Assembly (NCBI GenBank): GCA_002687015.1 | Contig: NYZB01000183.1 | Span: 1-48,751, forward strand | Source of the DNA: Deltaproteobacteria bacterium | GTDB lineage: Bacteria; Myxococcota_A; UBA9160; UBA6930 | Reading direction: 5' to 3' | Length of the DNA: 48,751 bases | Shown: positions 1 to 9,073 of the stretch, one piece after another | How positions within the stretch are numbered: the first letter of the stretch is position 1 | Layout: every line of letters starts with the position of its first letter | Program-made: the position numbers and the translations under genes | Notes under the pieces: generated by a model | Databases searched by the model: none | Seen by the model: only the letters and a program-made list of their open reading frames with translations | Told to the model about the DNA's origin: nothing

Positions 1-798
1 CTGGGCGGCACGGCCGGGCGCACCACCCTGGCCGGCGAGGGGCTCCAGCACCAGGACGGGCACAGCCCTCTCCTGGCGTCGACCGTCCCCAACTGCCGCA
101 GCTTCGATCCCGCCTATGCCTACGAGCTCGCCGTGATCCTGCACGACGGGATGCGACGCATGGTCCAGGAAGGCGAGAACTGCTTCTACTACCTGACGGT
201 GATGAACGAGAACTACCCCCAGCCGGCCATGCCCGAGGGCGCCGAAGAGGGGATCCTGCGCGGCCTCTACCGGCTGCGCGAAGGCGGCGACGGAGACGAC
301 ACCCTGCGCGTCCGCCTGCTCGGCAGCGGCACGATCCTTCGGGAGGTGCTGGCCGCTGCGGAGCTCCTGGAGAGCGACTTCCAGATCCCCGCCGAGGTCT
401 GGAGCGTCACCTCCTGGGGGGAGCTGCGCCGGGAGGGCCTCGAGGCGGAGCACTGGAACGCCCTCCATCCGGGCGATCCCCAGCGAACGCCGATCGTCGC
501 CCAGTGTCTCGAGGGAAGCGATGCGCCGGTGATCGCAGCGACGGACTACATGCGCGCCGTGCCGGACCAGATCCGCAGCTTCGTCCCCGCGCGCTACCGC
601 ACGCTCGGCACCGACGGATTCGGCCGCTCGGACACCCGCGAACGCCTCCGCTACTTCTTCGAGGTGAACCGCCACTTCGTGGCCATCGCCGCCTTGAAGG
701 CGCTCTCCGACGAGGGCCATCTGCCGCCCGCGACCGTGCAGGGCGCCATCGAGAAGTTCGGCATCGCCCCGTCCAAGCCGGTCCCCTGGCGGCACTAG
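1..798 (+). CDS. aceE: Pyruvate dehydrogenase E1 (homodimeric type), C-terminal part
   Basis: Only the last 265 codons are in the window; the frame is open from base 1, so the start lies upstream. E1 is the thiamine-diphosphate decarboxylase of the pyruvate dehydrogenase complex and passes the acetyl group to lipoyl-E2. The visible part opens with LGGTAGRTTLAGEGLQHQDG and goes on through NENYPQPAMPEGAEEGI, LLGSGTILREV, STDYM-like ATDYM and LGTDGFGRSDTRE, all landmarks of the single-chain AceE family (E. coli type) and not of the two-subunit PdhA/PdhB type. It ends in a normal C-terminus (TAG). aceF starts 8 bp after the stop, so E1, E2 and E3 are almost certainly cotranscribed. Confidence 0.96.
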   Translation: MGGTAGRTTLAGEGLQHQDGHSPLLASTVPNCRSFDPAYAYELAVILHDGMRRMVQEGENCFYYLTVMNENYPQPAMPEGAEEGILRGLYRLREGGDGDDTLRVRLLGSGTILREVLAAAELLESDFQIPAEVWSVTSWGELRREGLEAEHWNALHPGDPQRTPIVAQCLEGSDAPVIAATDYMRAVPDQIRSFVPARYRTLGTDGFGRSDTRERLRYFFEVNRHFVAIAALKALSDEGHLPPATVQGAIEKFGIAPSKPVPWRH

Positions 799-806
799 GG
801 GACCCC

Positions 807-2111
807 ATGGGCGAGCTCCAGGCCTTCCACCTGCCGGACATCGGCGACTTCCAGGACGTCGACGTCGTCGAGCTCCTGGTCTCACCGGGCGATCGCGTCG
901 AGAAGGAGCAGGCCCTGCTCGTCCTCGAGAGCGACAAGGCGACGATGGAGGTGCCCTCCCCCTGTGGTGGCGTCGTGCGCGAGCTGAACGTCGGGGTGGG
1001 CGACACGGTGAGCGAAGGCGACCTGATCGCCGTCCTCGAGAGCGAAGAAGGGGGCGCAGCGGCGGCCGAGCCCGCCGCGCAGCCCGAGGAAGACCCGGCC
1101 GCCGATCTGGCGACGACGGCACCGGCGCTGGGGACCCCCAACGCCATGGCCGTTCCGACGGAGCTCGACGAAGGCGAGGCCCCGCCCCAGGCGCCGAGCC
1201 CGCCCGAAGCCCATGCCAGCCCGTCGGTGCGTCACCTGGCCCGGGAGCTGGGCGTCGATCTCACGCTCGTTCCCGGCAGCGGCCGCAAGGGACGCATCAC
1301 GAGGGACGACGTGCAGGGCTTCGTGAAGGCCTCGCTCTCCCAGGGCGCGACCCACGGGGTGCCGATCGCCGGCGTGCAGGTCGCAGCCGCACCCCAGATC
1401 GACTTCGCGAAGTTCGGCGAGACCGAGCTCCAGCCCCTGAACCGCATCCGCAAGCTCTCGGCGGCGAACCTCCACCGCAGCTGGGTGACGGTCCCCCACG
1501 TCACGCAATTCGACGAGGCCGACATCAGCGACCTCGACCGCTTCAGGAAGAGCCAGAAGGCCGAGGCCGAGCGGCGGGGCGTGAAGCTCACCTTCCTGCC
1601 CTTCATGGTCAAGGCCGTCACGCGCGCGCTCAGCGAGTTCCCGCACTTCAACGCCTCCCTCGACGCGACGGGAGAGAGCCTGATCCTGAAGCGCTACTTC
1701 CACATCGGCGTGGCGGTCGACACCGAGAACGGCCTGGTCGTCCCGGTGATCCGCGACGCCGACCAGAAGGGGCTCTTCGATCTCGCCGCGGAGATGCAGG
1801 AGCTCTCGGAGCGGGCGCGCTCGCGCAAGCTGCGCCCCTCGGACATCCAGGGCGGGAGCTTCAGCATCTCCAGCCTGGGCGGGATCGGCGGGACCCTCTT
1901 CACCCCGATCGTGAACCACCCCGAGGTGGCAATCCTGGGCGTGTCGCGAATGGAGTGGAAGCCCGTCCACGAGGCCGGCGAGTTCGTGCCGCGCCTGATC
2001 CTTCCGCTCTCCCTCTCCTACGATCACCGGGTGATCGACGGCGCCGATGCGGTGCGCTTCACCCGGCGCCTGGCCGAGCTGCTCTCGGACCTGCGGCTGC
2101 TCCTGCTCTGA
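807..2111 (+). CDS. aceF: Dihydrolipoamide acetyltransferase (PDH E2)
   Basis: This E2 core of pyruvate dehydrogenase transfers acetyl groups from lipoyl-lysine to CoA. The protein is 434 aa. A single lipoyl domain covers residues 1-80, with the modified Lys at about 44 in ESDKAT. An Ala/Pro/Glu-rich linker follows, then a peripheral-subunit-binding domain (SVRHLAREL...GRKGRITRDDV) near residues 140-175, then the catalytic domain ending in SYDHRVIDGADAVRF with its catalytic His and Asp. The ATG at 807 is chosen because the lipoyl fold begins there; the frame is open further upstream but that part overlaps aceE and does not resemble E2. Its stop overlaps the lpdA start (TGATG). With one lipoyl domain it is shorter than E. 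coli AceF, which has three. Confidence 0.95.
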   Translation: MGELQAFHLPDIGDFQDVDVVELLVSPGDRVEKEQALLVLESDKATMEVPSPCGGVVRELNVGVGDTVSEGDLIAVLESEEGGAAAAEPAAQPEEDPAADLATTAPALGTPNAMAVPTELDEGEAPPQAPSPPEAHASPSVRHLARELGVDLTLVPGSGRKGRITRDDVQGFVKASLSQGATHGVPIAGVQVAAAPQIDFAKFGETELQPLNRIRKLSAANLHRSWVTVPHVTQFDEADISDLDRFRKSQKAEAERRGVKLTFLPFMVKAVTRALSEFPHFNASLDATGESLILKRYFHIGVAVDTENGLVVPVIRDADQKGLFDLAAEMQELSERARSRKLRPSDIQGGSFSISSLGGIGGTLFTPIVNHPEVAILGVSRMEWKPVHEAGEFVPRLILPLSLSYDHRVIDGADAVRFTRRLAELLSDLRLLLL

Positions 2112-3838
2112 TGCCCGAGACCCGAACGGTCGCGGTCCCCGATATCGGGGAGTTCCAGGACGTCGACGTCGTCGAGCTGCTGGTCTCGCCGGGGGATCGG
2201 ATCGCCCTCGAGGATCCGCTCATCACCCTGGAGAGCGACAAGGCCTCGATGGACGTTCCCTCTCCTTTCGAGGGAGTGGTCCGCGAGCTGGTCGTCTCGG
2301 TCGGTGACCAGGTCAGCGAGGGCGACCCGATCTGCGTGCTCGAGGTGACCGAAGGGGCGATGGCGGCCCCCCGCGAAGCGCGATCCTCCGCGCCCCAGGC
2401 TCCACGTGGGAACGCGGAGCTGGGCGACGCCCTGCGCACCGAGGTCCTGGTGCTGGGCGCCGGGCCCGGTGGCTACACCGCGGCCTTCCGCGCGGCCGAC
2501 CTGGGCAAGCAGGTCGTGCTCGTCGAGCGCTACCCGGCCCTCGGTGGCGTGTGCCTGAACGTGGGTTGCATCCCGTCGAAGGCCCTGCTCCACATGGCCG
2601 AGGTCATCGAGGAGGCCGCCGCGATCCGCGAGCACGGCATCGACTTCGGCGAGCCCCGCATCGACCTGGAGCGGGTGCGCGCTCGAAAGGACGAGGTCGT
2701 GGGCGCCCTGACCAGGGGCCTCGCCTCCCTCGCGCAGCAGCGCCGGGTTCGGGTCCTGACGGGAGAAGGGCGCTTCGTCGGACCCCACGAGATCGAGGTG
2801 GAAGGGGAAGACGGAACGCAACGCGTGCGCTTCGAACATGCGATCGTCGCGGCCGGCTCCCGCGCGGTGGAGCTGCCCGGGCTGCCCGAGGACCCGCGCA
2901 TCCTCGACTCTACGTCGGCGCTCGAGCTGGAAGGCGTCCCCGAGCGCCTGCTCGTGGTCGGCGGCGGCATCGTCGGCCTCGAGATGGCGACGGTCTACGC
3001 GGCGTTCGGCGCCAGGGTGAGCGTGGTCGAGCTGCTCGACGGCCTGATGGTCGGGGCCGACCGCGATCTCGTGAGGCCGCTGCAGCGCCGCTTGAAGGAG
3101 CGGCTCGAGGCCATCTGGCTGGCCACCCGTGTCGAGGCCGTCGAGGCCCGCGAGGACGCCCTCCACGTCAAGCTCGCTGGAAAGGGCGCGCCCGGGAGCG
3201 CCGCCTTCGACCGCGTGCTCGTGGCGGTCGGTCGACGGCCCAATGGCGACCGGATCGGTGCGGAGGCCGCGGGCCTGCAGCTCGACGAGCGGGGCTTCCT
3301 CACCGTCGACCACCAGCTGCGCAGCAACGTCGCGCACATCTTTGCGATCGGAGACGTGGTCGGCGAGCCGATGCTCGCCCACAAGGCGACCCACGAGGGC
3401 AAGACGGCCGCCGAGGTGATCGCCGGTCTCCCCGCCTCCTTCGACGCCCGCGCGATACCGTCGGTCGCCTACACCGATCCCGAGGTCGCCTGGACGGGCT
3501 TGACCGAGGAAGCCGCGGCTCAGCAGGGAACCGCCGTACGCAAGGCCGTCTTCCCCTGGAGCGCAAGCGGCCGGGCGCTGGGCATCGGGCGACCCGAGGG
3601 TCTCACCAAGCTGCTCTTCTCCGAGGAGAGCGGCCAGCTGGTGGGCGCCGGCATCGTCGGCCCGGGCGCCGGCGACCTGATCGCCGAGGCCAACCTGGCC
3701 CTGGAGATGGGCGCCGACGCCCTCGACCTGGGCATGACCATCCACCCCCACCCGACCCTCTCGGAGACCCTGGGCTTCGCAGCCGAGCTGGCCGCGGGTA
3801 CCATCACCGACCTGCTGCCCCCCAAGAAGCGCGCCTGA
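2111..3838 (+). CDS. lpdA: Dihydrolipoamide dehydrogenase (E3) with N-terminal lipoyl domain
   Basis: E3 reoxidises dihydrolipoamide with NAD+ through FAD and a redox disulfide. The protein is 575 aa, about 100 aa longer than plain Lpd, because residues 1-82 are a complete lipoyl domain (Lys44 in ESDKAS). After a short linker come the FAD site GAGPGG, the redox-active pair GGVCLNVGCIPSK, the NAD-binding GGGIVGLEMA, the second FAD motif AIGDVVGEPMLAHKA and the C-terminal catalytic HPHPTLSE. The start ATG overlaps the aceF stop, which implies translational coupling. The lipoyl domain closely resembles that of the neighbouring E2 (shared GEFQDVDVVELLVSPGDR-like block), so the two probably share a common origin. 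Lipoyl-E3 fusions are known in other bacteria, for example Neisseria. Confidence 0.95.
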   Translation: MPETRTVAVPDIGEFQDVDVVELLVSPGDRIALEDPLITLESDKASMDVPSPFEGVVRELVVSVGDQVSEGDPICVLEVTEGAMAAPREARSSAPQAPRGNAELGDALRTEVLVLGAGPGGYTAAFRAADLGKQVVLVERYPALGGVCLNVGCIPSKALLHMAEVIEEAAAIREHGIDFGEPRIDLERVRARKDEVVGALTRGLASLAQQRRVRVLTGEGRFVGPHEIEVEGEDGTQRVRFEHAIVAAGSRAVELPGLPEDPRILDSTSALELEGVPERLLVVGGGIVGLEMATVYAAFGARVSVVELLDGLMVGADRDLVRPLQRRLKERLEAIWLATRVEAVEAREDALHVKLAGKGAPGSAAFDRVLVAVGRRPNGDRIGAEAAGLQLDERGFLTVDHQLRSNVAHIFAIGDVVGEPMLAHKATHEGKTAAEVIAGLPASFDARAIPSVAYTDPEVAWTGLTEEAAAQQGTAVRKAVFPWSASGRALGIGRPEGLTKLLFSEESGQLVGAGIVGPGAGDLIAEANLALEMGADALDLGMTIHPHPTLSETLGFAAELAAGTITDLLPPKKRA

Positions 3839-3871
3839 GGGAGGACCCCCGGGCCCGCGAGGAGCCCCCGG

Positions 3872-4849
3872 GTGAAGTTCAGGTCCCTCGGCACCACCGG
3901 TGCCCGTGTCTCCCGCATCTGCCTCGGCTGCATGACCTACGGCAGCCCGACCTGGAGGCCGTGGGTGCTGGACCGGGATGCCGCGAGGCCCATCTTCGAG
4001 AGGGCGATCGAAGCGGGCATCAACTTCTTCGACACGGCCGACATCTACTCCCTGGGCGCCAGCGAGGAGATCACCGGCCACTGGCTGCGGGAGCTCGGCG
4101 TCCGCGACGAGCTCGTCATCGCCACCAAGGTGTTCTTCCCCCTCAACCGCAATCCCAACATGGGTGGGCTCTCGCGAAAGCACATCGTCCAGGCCTGCGA
4201 GGCGAGCCTGCAGCGGCTCGGCGTCGAGACGATCGACCTCTACCAGATCCACCGCCTGGACCGGAACACGCCGATGGAAGAGATGCTCGCGGCCCTCGAC
4301 CAGCTCGTGACCCAGGGCAAGGTGCACTACCTCGGGGCGAGCTCGATGTACGCCTGGCAATTCCAGAAGGCCCTCGGCATCTCGGAGCGGAATGGCTGGG
4401 CTCGCTTCGCCACCATGCAGAACCACTACAACCTGGTGTACCGCGAAGAGGAGCGCGAAATGCTGCCACTCTGCGAGTCGGAGGGCATCGGCGTGATCCC
4501 GTGGTCGCCCCTGGCCCGCGGCCTGCTCGCCGGCACGCGCCAGAAGCTCGGCGACAATTCCACGACCCGCTCCGAGACCGACGGGCTCGACCAGATCCTC
4601 TACGACCATCCCGCGGACTGGGACGTCGTGGACGCCGTCCGGAAGGTGGCGAGCGAGCGAGGCGATGCCCCGGCCCAGGTCGCGCTGGCCTGGCTGCTCG
4701 CCCGGCCAGCCGTCACCGCACCGATCGTGGGCGCGACGAAGCTCCAGCACCTCGACGATGCGATCGCGGCCGTCGACCTCGAGCTCTCACCCGAGGAGAT
4801 CGCCCTCATGGAGGCACCCTACCAGCCCCACGGCGTGAAGGGCCACTAG
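3872..4849 (+). CDS. Aldo/keto reductase, YajO-like
   Basis: This is a predicted NAD(P)H-dependent aldo/keto reductase of 325 aa, a normal single-domain TIM-barrel length. The family tetrad is visible: Asp and Tyr in FFDTADIYSLG, Lys in VIATKVFF, and His in LYQIHRLD. The cofactor end carries GASSMYAWQF, QNHYNLVYREEEREMLP, IPWSPLARG and PIVGATK. The REEEREMLPLC and GASSM blocks resemble E. coli YajO (AKR13-like). The start is GTG at 3872, just after a G-rich stretch (gaggagcccccggGTG), 33 bp after lpdA. It may be read through from the PDH operon. The real substrate is unknown, and YajO-type chemistry is only a family guess. Confidence 0.88.
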   Translation: MKFRSLGTTGARVSRICLGCMTYGSPTWRPWVLDRDAARPIFERAIEAGINFFDTADIYSLGASEEITGHWLRELGVRDELVIATKVFFPLNRNPNMGGLSRKHIVQACEASLQRLGVETIDLYQIHRLDRNTPMEEMLAALDQLVTQGKVHYLGASSMYAWQFQKALGISERNGWARFATMQNHYNLVYREEEREMLPLCESEGIGVIPWSPLARGLLAGTRQKLGDNSTTRSETDGLDQILYDHPADWDVVDAVRKVASERGDAPAQVALAWLLARPAVTAPIVGATKLQHLDDAIAAVDLELSPEEIALMEAPYQPHGVKGH

Positions 4850-4894
4850 GACCGGCGCGACCCGGCCGCTCCTCCTGCACGCCGAGCCCCGGCC

Positions 4895-7096
4895 TCAGGG
4901 GGAGCGCGATTCCGCGTCGACGTAGATCGGGGACGACCAGGCGCGCTCGTGGACCGGCGCCAGGCAGTCGTCGTCAGCCGGGGTGCGATAGCCGCCGTAG
5001 CAGGGGCGCACCGCGCTCGCGTTGCCGGCCGCATCGAAGCTGGTGCGCAGGTTCGCTCCGTTGATCGCCGGCGTGGCCTCCTGCAGGACCCGCACGTAGT
5101 AGACGGTATCTCGCGCGAAGTCCGGGTCCTCGAAGGTGACCCGACAGCCCGCCGGATCCGGCGAGCAGGGCAGGCGCCGCCAGGGATCGGCGATCAAGTC
5201 CGCTACGGGCTCACCCGCGTGGCGCTGGGGCTGGATGCGGACCACCTCGATGGCCTCGATCAGGTGGCGGGTCTCCCCGGGGTGGTTGCACTCGCCGCCG
5301 CAGAGGCGCTCCAGGCGCTCGGCGCCCAATGCGCGGAGCGCGGCCTCGGGGCAGCCCGGCTCCTGCCGCAGCGCGCCGGCGGCCCGCACCTCGAAGCGCG
5401 GGGTCTCACCCATGCGCACCTGGCTGCCCATCGGGAGCCGGCCCTCCGGCCCGTTCAGGAGGTCGAACCAGAGCAGGATGCGGGGTCCGCTGGTGCCGTA
5501 GACCTCGCGCTCCGAGAGGGCCCGCCAGACCGCCGCGCGATCCCGTCCGGTGGCGTGGACGGCCACCGCGCCGCCGGGGTACAGGAAGCTCGAGATCCGC
5601 TCGGTGTCGAAGAGCTGGCGGACACGGCTGGGCGCGACGCGGACCGGCCCCGGCTCCCCCCGACGGCCGAGGACGCGATCGTAGACCCGGCGCTCGGTCG
5701 CTTCGTCGGCCGGCCCTCGAGAATCGGTCATCGTGCGCCGATCGAACTGCTTGAAGCCCGTCGCGGGCCGCGAGGCGTGGTTGTCCGTCGACGCGATGAA
5801 GCCGAAGCGGTAGCGGAGGGGCTGGCCCGCTTCGTCGAGCTCGTCGAAGCGACGGATCGCGGCGCCGTACTGGGCCGTCTGGCCCGGGCGCAGGGCCGCC
5901 GCCGGCTTGAAGCAATCGCGGCATTCGTCGCAGTCGAGCCAGGCCTCGTCGCGCACTCGCGGGAGAACCGAGCGCGGCCGCACCCCCGCGTCGAGGGCCA
6001 GCTGGCGCGCACGCTCGACCTCGGCCTCGCAGTCCGCCGAGCCGGGCTCCTGGCAGCGCTCCCTCACCAGCTCGCCGGCCCGCCAGCAGCAGGCCAGATG
6101 CCCGGGCGTCGGTGCGGGACAGCTCGCGGCGCCGTCGGGCACGGGACGGAACTCCTCGCCGTTGCCGTGGCCGGACATGATCTCGATCAGCCGCTGGCGT
6201 GAGGGGTCGTGGTGGGCCCGGGACAGCTGGAGGTCGAGTCGGGCGCCGGGGGGCGCGTGAATCCCCCACGCCAGACCATGGGGGATGACGAGGCTCGGCA
6301 GCCCCCACTCGGCGAGCTTCTGGAACAGGAGCTCCGGGGTCTCGGCGCTCTCCCGACAGTCGAGGGGCAGCTCCCGGGTGGGGACCCCGGTCGGGCAATC
6401 CTCGGACTCCGCGAGGTCGGCCACGAAGTCGACCAGGTCACCGTAGGGTGCGAGGCCCACGCCGCGCATCAGTGCGGCGCCCGCCCGCATGGCGAAGCCC
6501 GGCGGCCGGGCCTGGCCACCCGCCGGCACCGCCGAGATGGGCCGGGCCGGCAGCTCCTCGTCGGCCAGCCCCGGGAAGATCACGTTCTTGTGGCCGAAGT
6601 GGGTCTCGGGCCGGCTGCCCGTCTGGGTCCACTCGAAGCCCATGAAGGCGACGAGGTCCGGCGCGGCAGGGTCGCCGGCCCGGGCATTGCACGCCCGCAC
6701 GCTCTCGATCGTCTTCTGCCAGAGCTCCCGGTTCAAGCCCTCGGCATGGTCGTTCATCGAGAAGAAGTCGAGGCCCGAGCAGTAGCGCGCGAAGTCGCAG
6801 GCATCGGCGGGCGGGTGGGCACCCTCCCCCGCGAAGATCGGGAGCGAGTAGAGGAAGGCGTCGATGGAGAAGGTCGAGTGCACGTGGAGATCGCCGAACA
6901 GGATCTGCTTCGCCGGCTCGGAGCCGGGCCCGGCCAGCGCTCGGCCGACGGCGTTGCGCCCTTCTTCTCGGCTCGCAACGGTCTGCGGAGGGACAGTGGG
7001 GCCGACGAGGACGCCGGCGCTCGGCTCCTGCGAGCCGCAGGCGAGCAGGACGAGCCCGACGAGGACGACAGCACCTGATCGCGGGGCCCGTGCCAC
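4895..7096 (-). CDS. DUF3604 family lipoprotein
   Basis: This 733-aa protein has an N-terminal lipoprotein signal (VVLVGLVLLACGSQ: hydrophobic core followed by LLAC), so it is probably anchored in the periplasm or outer membrane. From about residue 67 it shows FGDLHVHSTFSIDAF, the first metal-site-like motif of the DUF3604 family, which resembles PHP phosphoesterases. FSMNDHAEG, MGFEWTQTG, FIASTDNHASRP and YGTSGPRILLWFD follow, all typical of the family. Many cysteines (for example CDECRDCF) suggest disulfides. The enzymatic role of DUF3604 is not established. The start is GTG at 7096, and a TAGAAT hexamer ends only 6 nt upstream (see separate entry). It is convergent with the aldo/keto reductase; the 45-bp gap shows no clear terminator. 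Confidence 0.88.
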   Translation of the reverse strand: MARAPRSGAVVLVGLVLLACGSQEPSAGVLVGPTVPPQTVASREEGRNAVGRALAGPGSEPAKQILFGDLHVHSTFSIDAFLYSLPIFAGEGAHPPADACDFARYCSGLDFFSMNDHAEGLNRELWQKTIESVRACNARAGDPAAPDLVAFMGFEWTQTGSRPETHFGHKNVIFPGLADEELPARPISAVPAGGQARPPGFAMRAGAALMRGVGLAPYGDLVDFVADLAESEDCPTGVPTRELPLDCRESAETPELLFQKLAEWGLPSLVIPHGLAWGIHAPPGARLDLQLSRAHHDPSRQRLIEIMSGHGNGEEFRPVPDGAASCPAPTPGHLACCWRAGELVRERCQEPGSADCEAEVERARQLALDAGVRPRSVLPRVRDEAWLDCDECRDCFKPAAALRPGQTAQYGAAIRRFDELDEAGQPLRYRFGFIASTDNHASRPATGFKQFDRRTMTDSRGPADEATERRVYDRVLGRRGEPGPVRVAPSRVRQLFDTERISSFLYPGGAVAVHATGRDRAAVWRALSEREVYGTSGPRILLWFDLLNGPEGRLPMGSQVRMGETPRFEVRAAGALRQEPGCPEAALRALGAERLERLCGGECNHPGETRHLIEAIEVVRIQPQRHAGEPVADLIADPWRRLPCSPDPAGCRVTFEDPDFARDTVYYVRVLQEATPAINGANLRTSFDAAGNASAVRPCYGGYRTPADDDCLAPVHERAWSSPIYVDAESRSP

Positions 7097-7102
7097 GGCG
7101 CC

Positions 7103-7108
7103 ATTCTA
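7103..7108 (-). promoter_or_regulatory. Possible -10 element, nearly leaderless start
   Basis: On the minus strand GCCTAGAATGG lies just before the GTG of the DUF3604 gene; 6 nt separate TAGAAT from the start codon. If it is a sigma70-type -10 box, the transcript would begin about at the start codon. No good -35 box is visible. The same element recurs upstream of other genes here. Confidence 0.4.
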
Positions 7109-7186
7109 GGCCTCGACCACCGCCCGGATCCAGTAAGGTCTCGAAGGCCGTCGGAGTTCGGGCGAATCCGCGAGGTGCAGGAATAG

Positions 7187-7324
7187 GTGCGGATTGCCGA
7201 AGAGGAGAGCGCGGGGGCGACCTCGTCCGGGGAGATGGAGGAACATCGGGTGGAGATGCAGGGGCTCCCCTTCGCCCGGGTATTTCGCGGGCTGGGCATC
7301 GAGTGGGGCCGGTCGCCGGAGTGA
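7187..7324 (+). other. Small open frame coupled to the deacetylase (doubtful)
   Basis: A 45-codon frame begins with GTG directly after an in-frame TAG (an ATG lies at 7235) and stops in a GTGA overlap with the deacetylase start at 7321. The peptide is acidic at first and ends FRGLGIEWGRSPE. I do not recognise it. It may be a leader or coupling ORF, a remnant of a gene, or chance. The rest of 7109-7186 shows nothing clear. Confidence 0.2.
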
Positions 7325-8190
7325 GCACTTCCCTGGGGCAGGCTCGGATCTTCCTGTTCAGCGTCGACCTCGAGGACGTGCGAACGATGATCCCGGACGG
7401 CGAGCGCTACGTGGAGCGGGTCCCCGCCAACGTCGAGCGATACCTCGAACTGCTCGAGCGGCGCGGCCAGCGCACGACCTTCTTCACGGTCGGCGATACG
7501 GCGCGACGCTATCCCGAGCTCATCCGCGAGATCGCGGATGCCGGCCATGAGCTGGCGTGCCACTCGAGCGAGCACGTCCCGCTGGACCGCCAGGACGCGA
7601 ACAGCCTACGCGAGGACTTGCTTCGCAACCGCGACGACCTGGTCCGCGCGGGCGCCGACGAGGTCGTCGGCTTTCGAGCCCCCATCTTCTCGCTGACGGA
7701 ACGGAGCGCCTGGGCTCACGAGGTGCTCGCGGAGCTGGGCTTCCTCTACTCGAGCTCGGTGATTCCGACGCGAAACTTGTTGCACGGCTGGGACGGGTTC
7801 GGGGCGCATTGCCGCCGCATGCAGTCGGGCATCTGGGAGATCCCGGTCAGCGTCACCGGCTTCCTGGGGCGCCGGATTCCCTTTGCGGGCGGCTTCTATT
7901 TCCGCCTCTTCCCGCTCGCGATCTTGCGACCGCTCTTTCGCCGCCAGGGGCCAGCGCCGGTGGTCGGCTACTTCCACCCCTACGACATAGATGTGGAGCA
8001 GGAACGCTTCATGCACCCCGAGCTGGGCGGCAACCGCGCCCTGAATGCACTCATGTACTTGAACCGCAGCAGGGTCCTCGGACGCCTCGAGAACCTGATC
8101 GGCCAGGGCCTGAGCGTACTCCCCTACGCAGAGTTCGTGGCGAAGTACCTCGAAGATGATGTCAGCCAGGACGCCGCAGCGGAATCGTGA
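7321..8190 (+). CDS. Polysaccharide deacetylase, exosortase-system (XrtA) type
   Basis: This NodB-fold deacetylase (289 aa) should remove N-acetyl groups from a surface polysaccharide. The first metal-binding Asp is in FSVDLEDVR, and the His pair is in ACHSSEH. TTFFTVGDTARRYPELI and GFRAPIFSLTERSAWA are the core motifs. The second half has EIPVSVTGFLGRRIPFAGG-like and GYFHPYDID segments, which match the DUF3473-containing subfamily seen in exosortase/PEP-CTERM polysaccharide loci better than peptidoglycan deacetylases. The GTG at 7321 fits the start of the fold and overlaps the stop of a tiny upstream frame; no strong ribosome site is seen, so the start is uncertain. The next gene overlaps its stop. 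Confidence 0.85.
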   Translation: MSTSLGQARIFLFSVDLEDVRTMIPDGERYVERVPANVERYLELLERRGQRTTFFTVGDTARRYPELIREIADAGHELACHSSEHVPLDRQDANSLREDLLRNRDDLVRAGADEVVGFRAPIFSLTERSAWAHEVLAELGFLYSSSVIPTRNLLHGWDGFGAHCRRMQSGIWEIPVSVTGFLGRRIPFAGGFYFRLFPLAILRPLFRRQGPAPVVGYFHPYDIDVEQERFMHPELGGNRALNALMYLNRSRVLGRLENLIGQGLSVLPYAEFVAKYLEDDVSQDAAAES

Positions 8191-9038
8191 TGGAGCTGCG
8201 CCCGATCGATCCGACGCCGAGCGGGCTCGAAACACTCCGCGGATTGCTCGCCAGCTCCTTTCCCGAGGCGACGCACCTGGATGTTCCCTACCTGCGCTGG
8301 AGCTACGTCGAGAACCCAGTGGGCCTCGTGGTCGGCTTCAACGCGCAGGACGACGCCAGACTGGCAGCGCACTACGCCACACTGCCAGTCGTCGCCCGCG
8401 TCGCGGGACGCGAGGCACGCGGTCTGCTCTCGCTCCACACTGCGACCCATGCCGACTACCGTGGGCGCGGTCTCTTTCCGCAGCTCGCCGAGGCGACCTA
8501 TAGGGCGGGGGCCGATGGGGGTTTCGAGTTCGTCGTCGGCGTTGCAAACGCGGCCAGCACACCGGGGTTCGTGCGGCGGCTCGGTTTCCAGCTCGTACGC
8601 CCCCTCGATGTGCGCCTCGGTTTCGGCGCCGCGCCGGCTCCAGGGGCTGCGACTCATCTGGACTTCGAGCGCGTCTGGGACGAGCCGGCGCTCGGCTGGC
8701 GCCTCCGATGTCCAGCGCGCGACTACCGCCGCGCAGAGGACGCGAGGGGCGCGACCCTCTACGCGCCGACGGATCGGCTCGGTATCTGGGTCGAACTCGG
8801 CCGCGCAATCGAAGGGAGCTCGATCCAGTCGTTGCGGCCATTCCGGGGGCTACAACCCCTACGCCTCTGGATGGGGCTGGACCCAGCTCGCGACTGGGCA
8901 CACAGCTCGTACTTCTCGCTGCCGATGCGCCTGCGCCCCTCTCCCCTCAACCTGATCTTCCGGGACCTCACGGGCGCCGGGCGGAGGCTCGATGCCGATC
9001 GCGTGAGGTTCGCGGCACTCGACTTCGACGCCTACTAA
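8190..9038 (+). CDS. GNAT-family N-acetyltransferase
   Basis: This 282-aa protein has the acetyl-CoA pyrophosphate loop of GNAT enzymes, ADYRGRGLFPQLAE at about residues 88-101, preceded by the expected beta strand (ARGLLSLHTATHA) and followed by VGVANAASTPGFVRRLGF. The second half may be a degenerate second GNAT lobe, as in long GNATs of exopolysaccharide loci. The ATG overlaps the deacetylase stop (TGATG), so the two are translationally coupled and probably modify the same glycan; a GTG one codon earlier is possible. The acceptor is unknown. It ends 35 bp from a convergent methyltransferase gene. Confidence 0.72.
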   Translation: MELRPIDPTPSGLETLRGLLASSFPEATHLDVPYLRWSYVENPVGLVVGFNAQDDARLAAHYATLPVVARVAGREARGLLSLHTATHADYRGRGLFPQLAEATYRAGADGGFEFVVGVANAASTPGFVRRLGFQLVRPLDVRLGFGAAPAPGAATHLDFERVWDEPALGWRLRCPARDYRRAEDARGATLYAPTDRLGIWVELGRAIEGSSIQSLRPFRGLQPLRLWMGLDPARDWAHSSYFSLPMRLRPSPLNLIFRDLTGAGRRLDADRVRFAALDFDAY

Positions 9039-9073
9039 GAGGTCTCAGGCTCGGCCACCCGATCCACGGTGGT

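Noticed and set aside
2024-4750. Open frame of about 900 codons antisense to lpdA and the aldo/keto reductase
   Set aside because: It spans two well-recognised genes and has low-complexity composition.
4850-4894. Terminator between the convergent aldo/keto reductase and DUF3604 genes
   Set aside because: Only weak GC pairing and no T-run on either strand.
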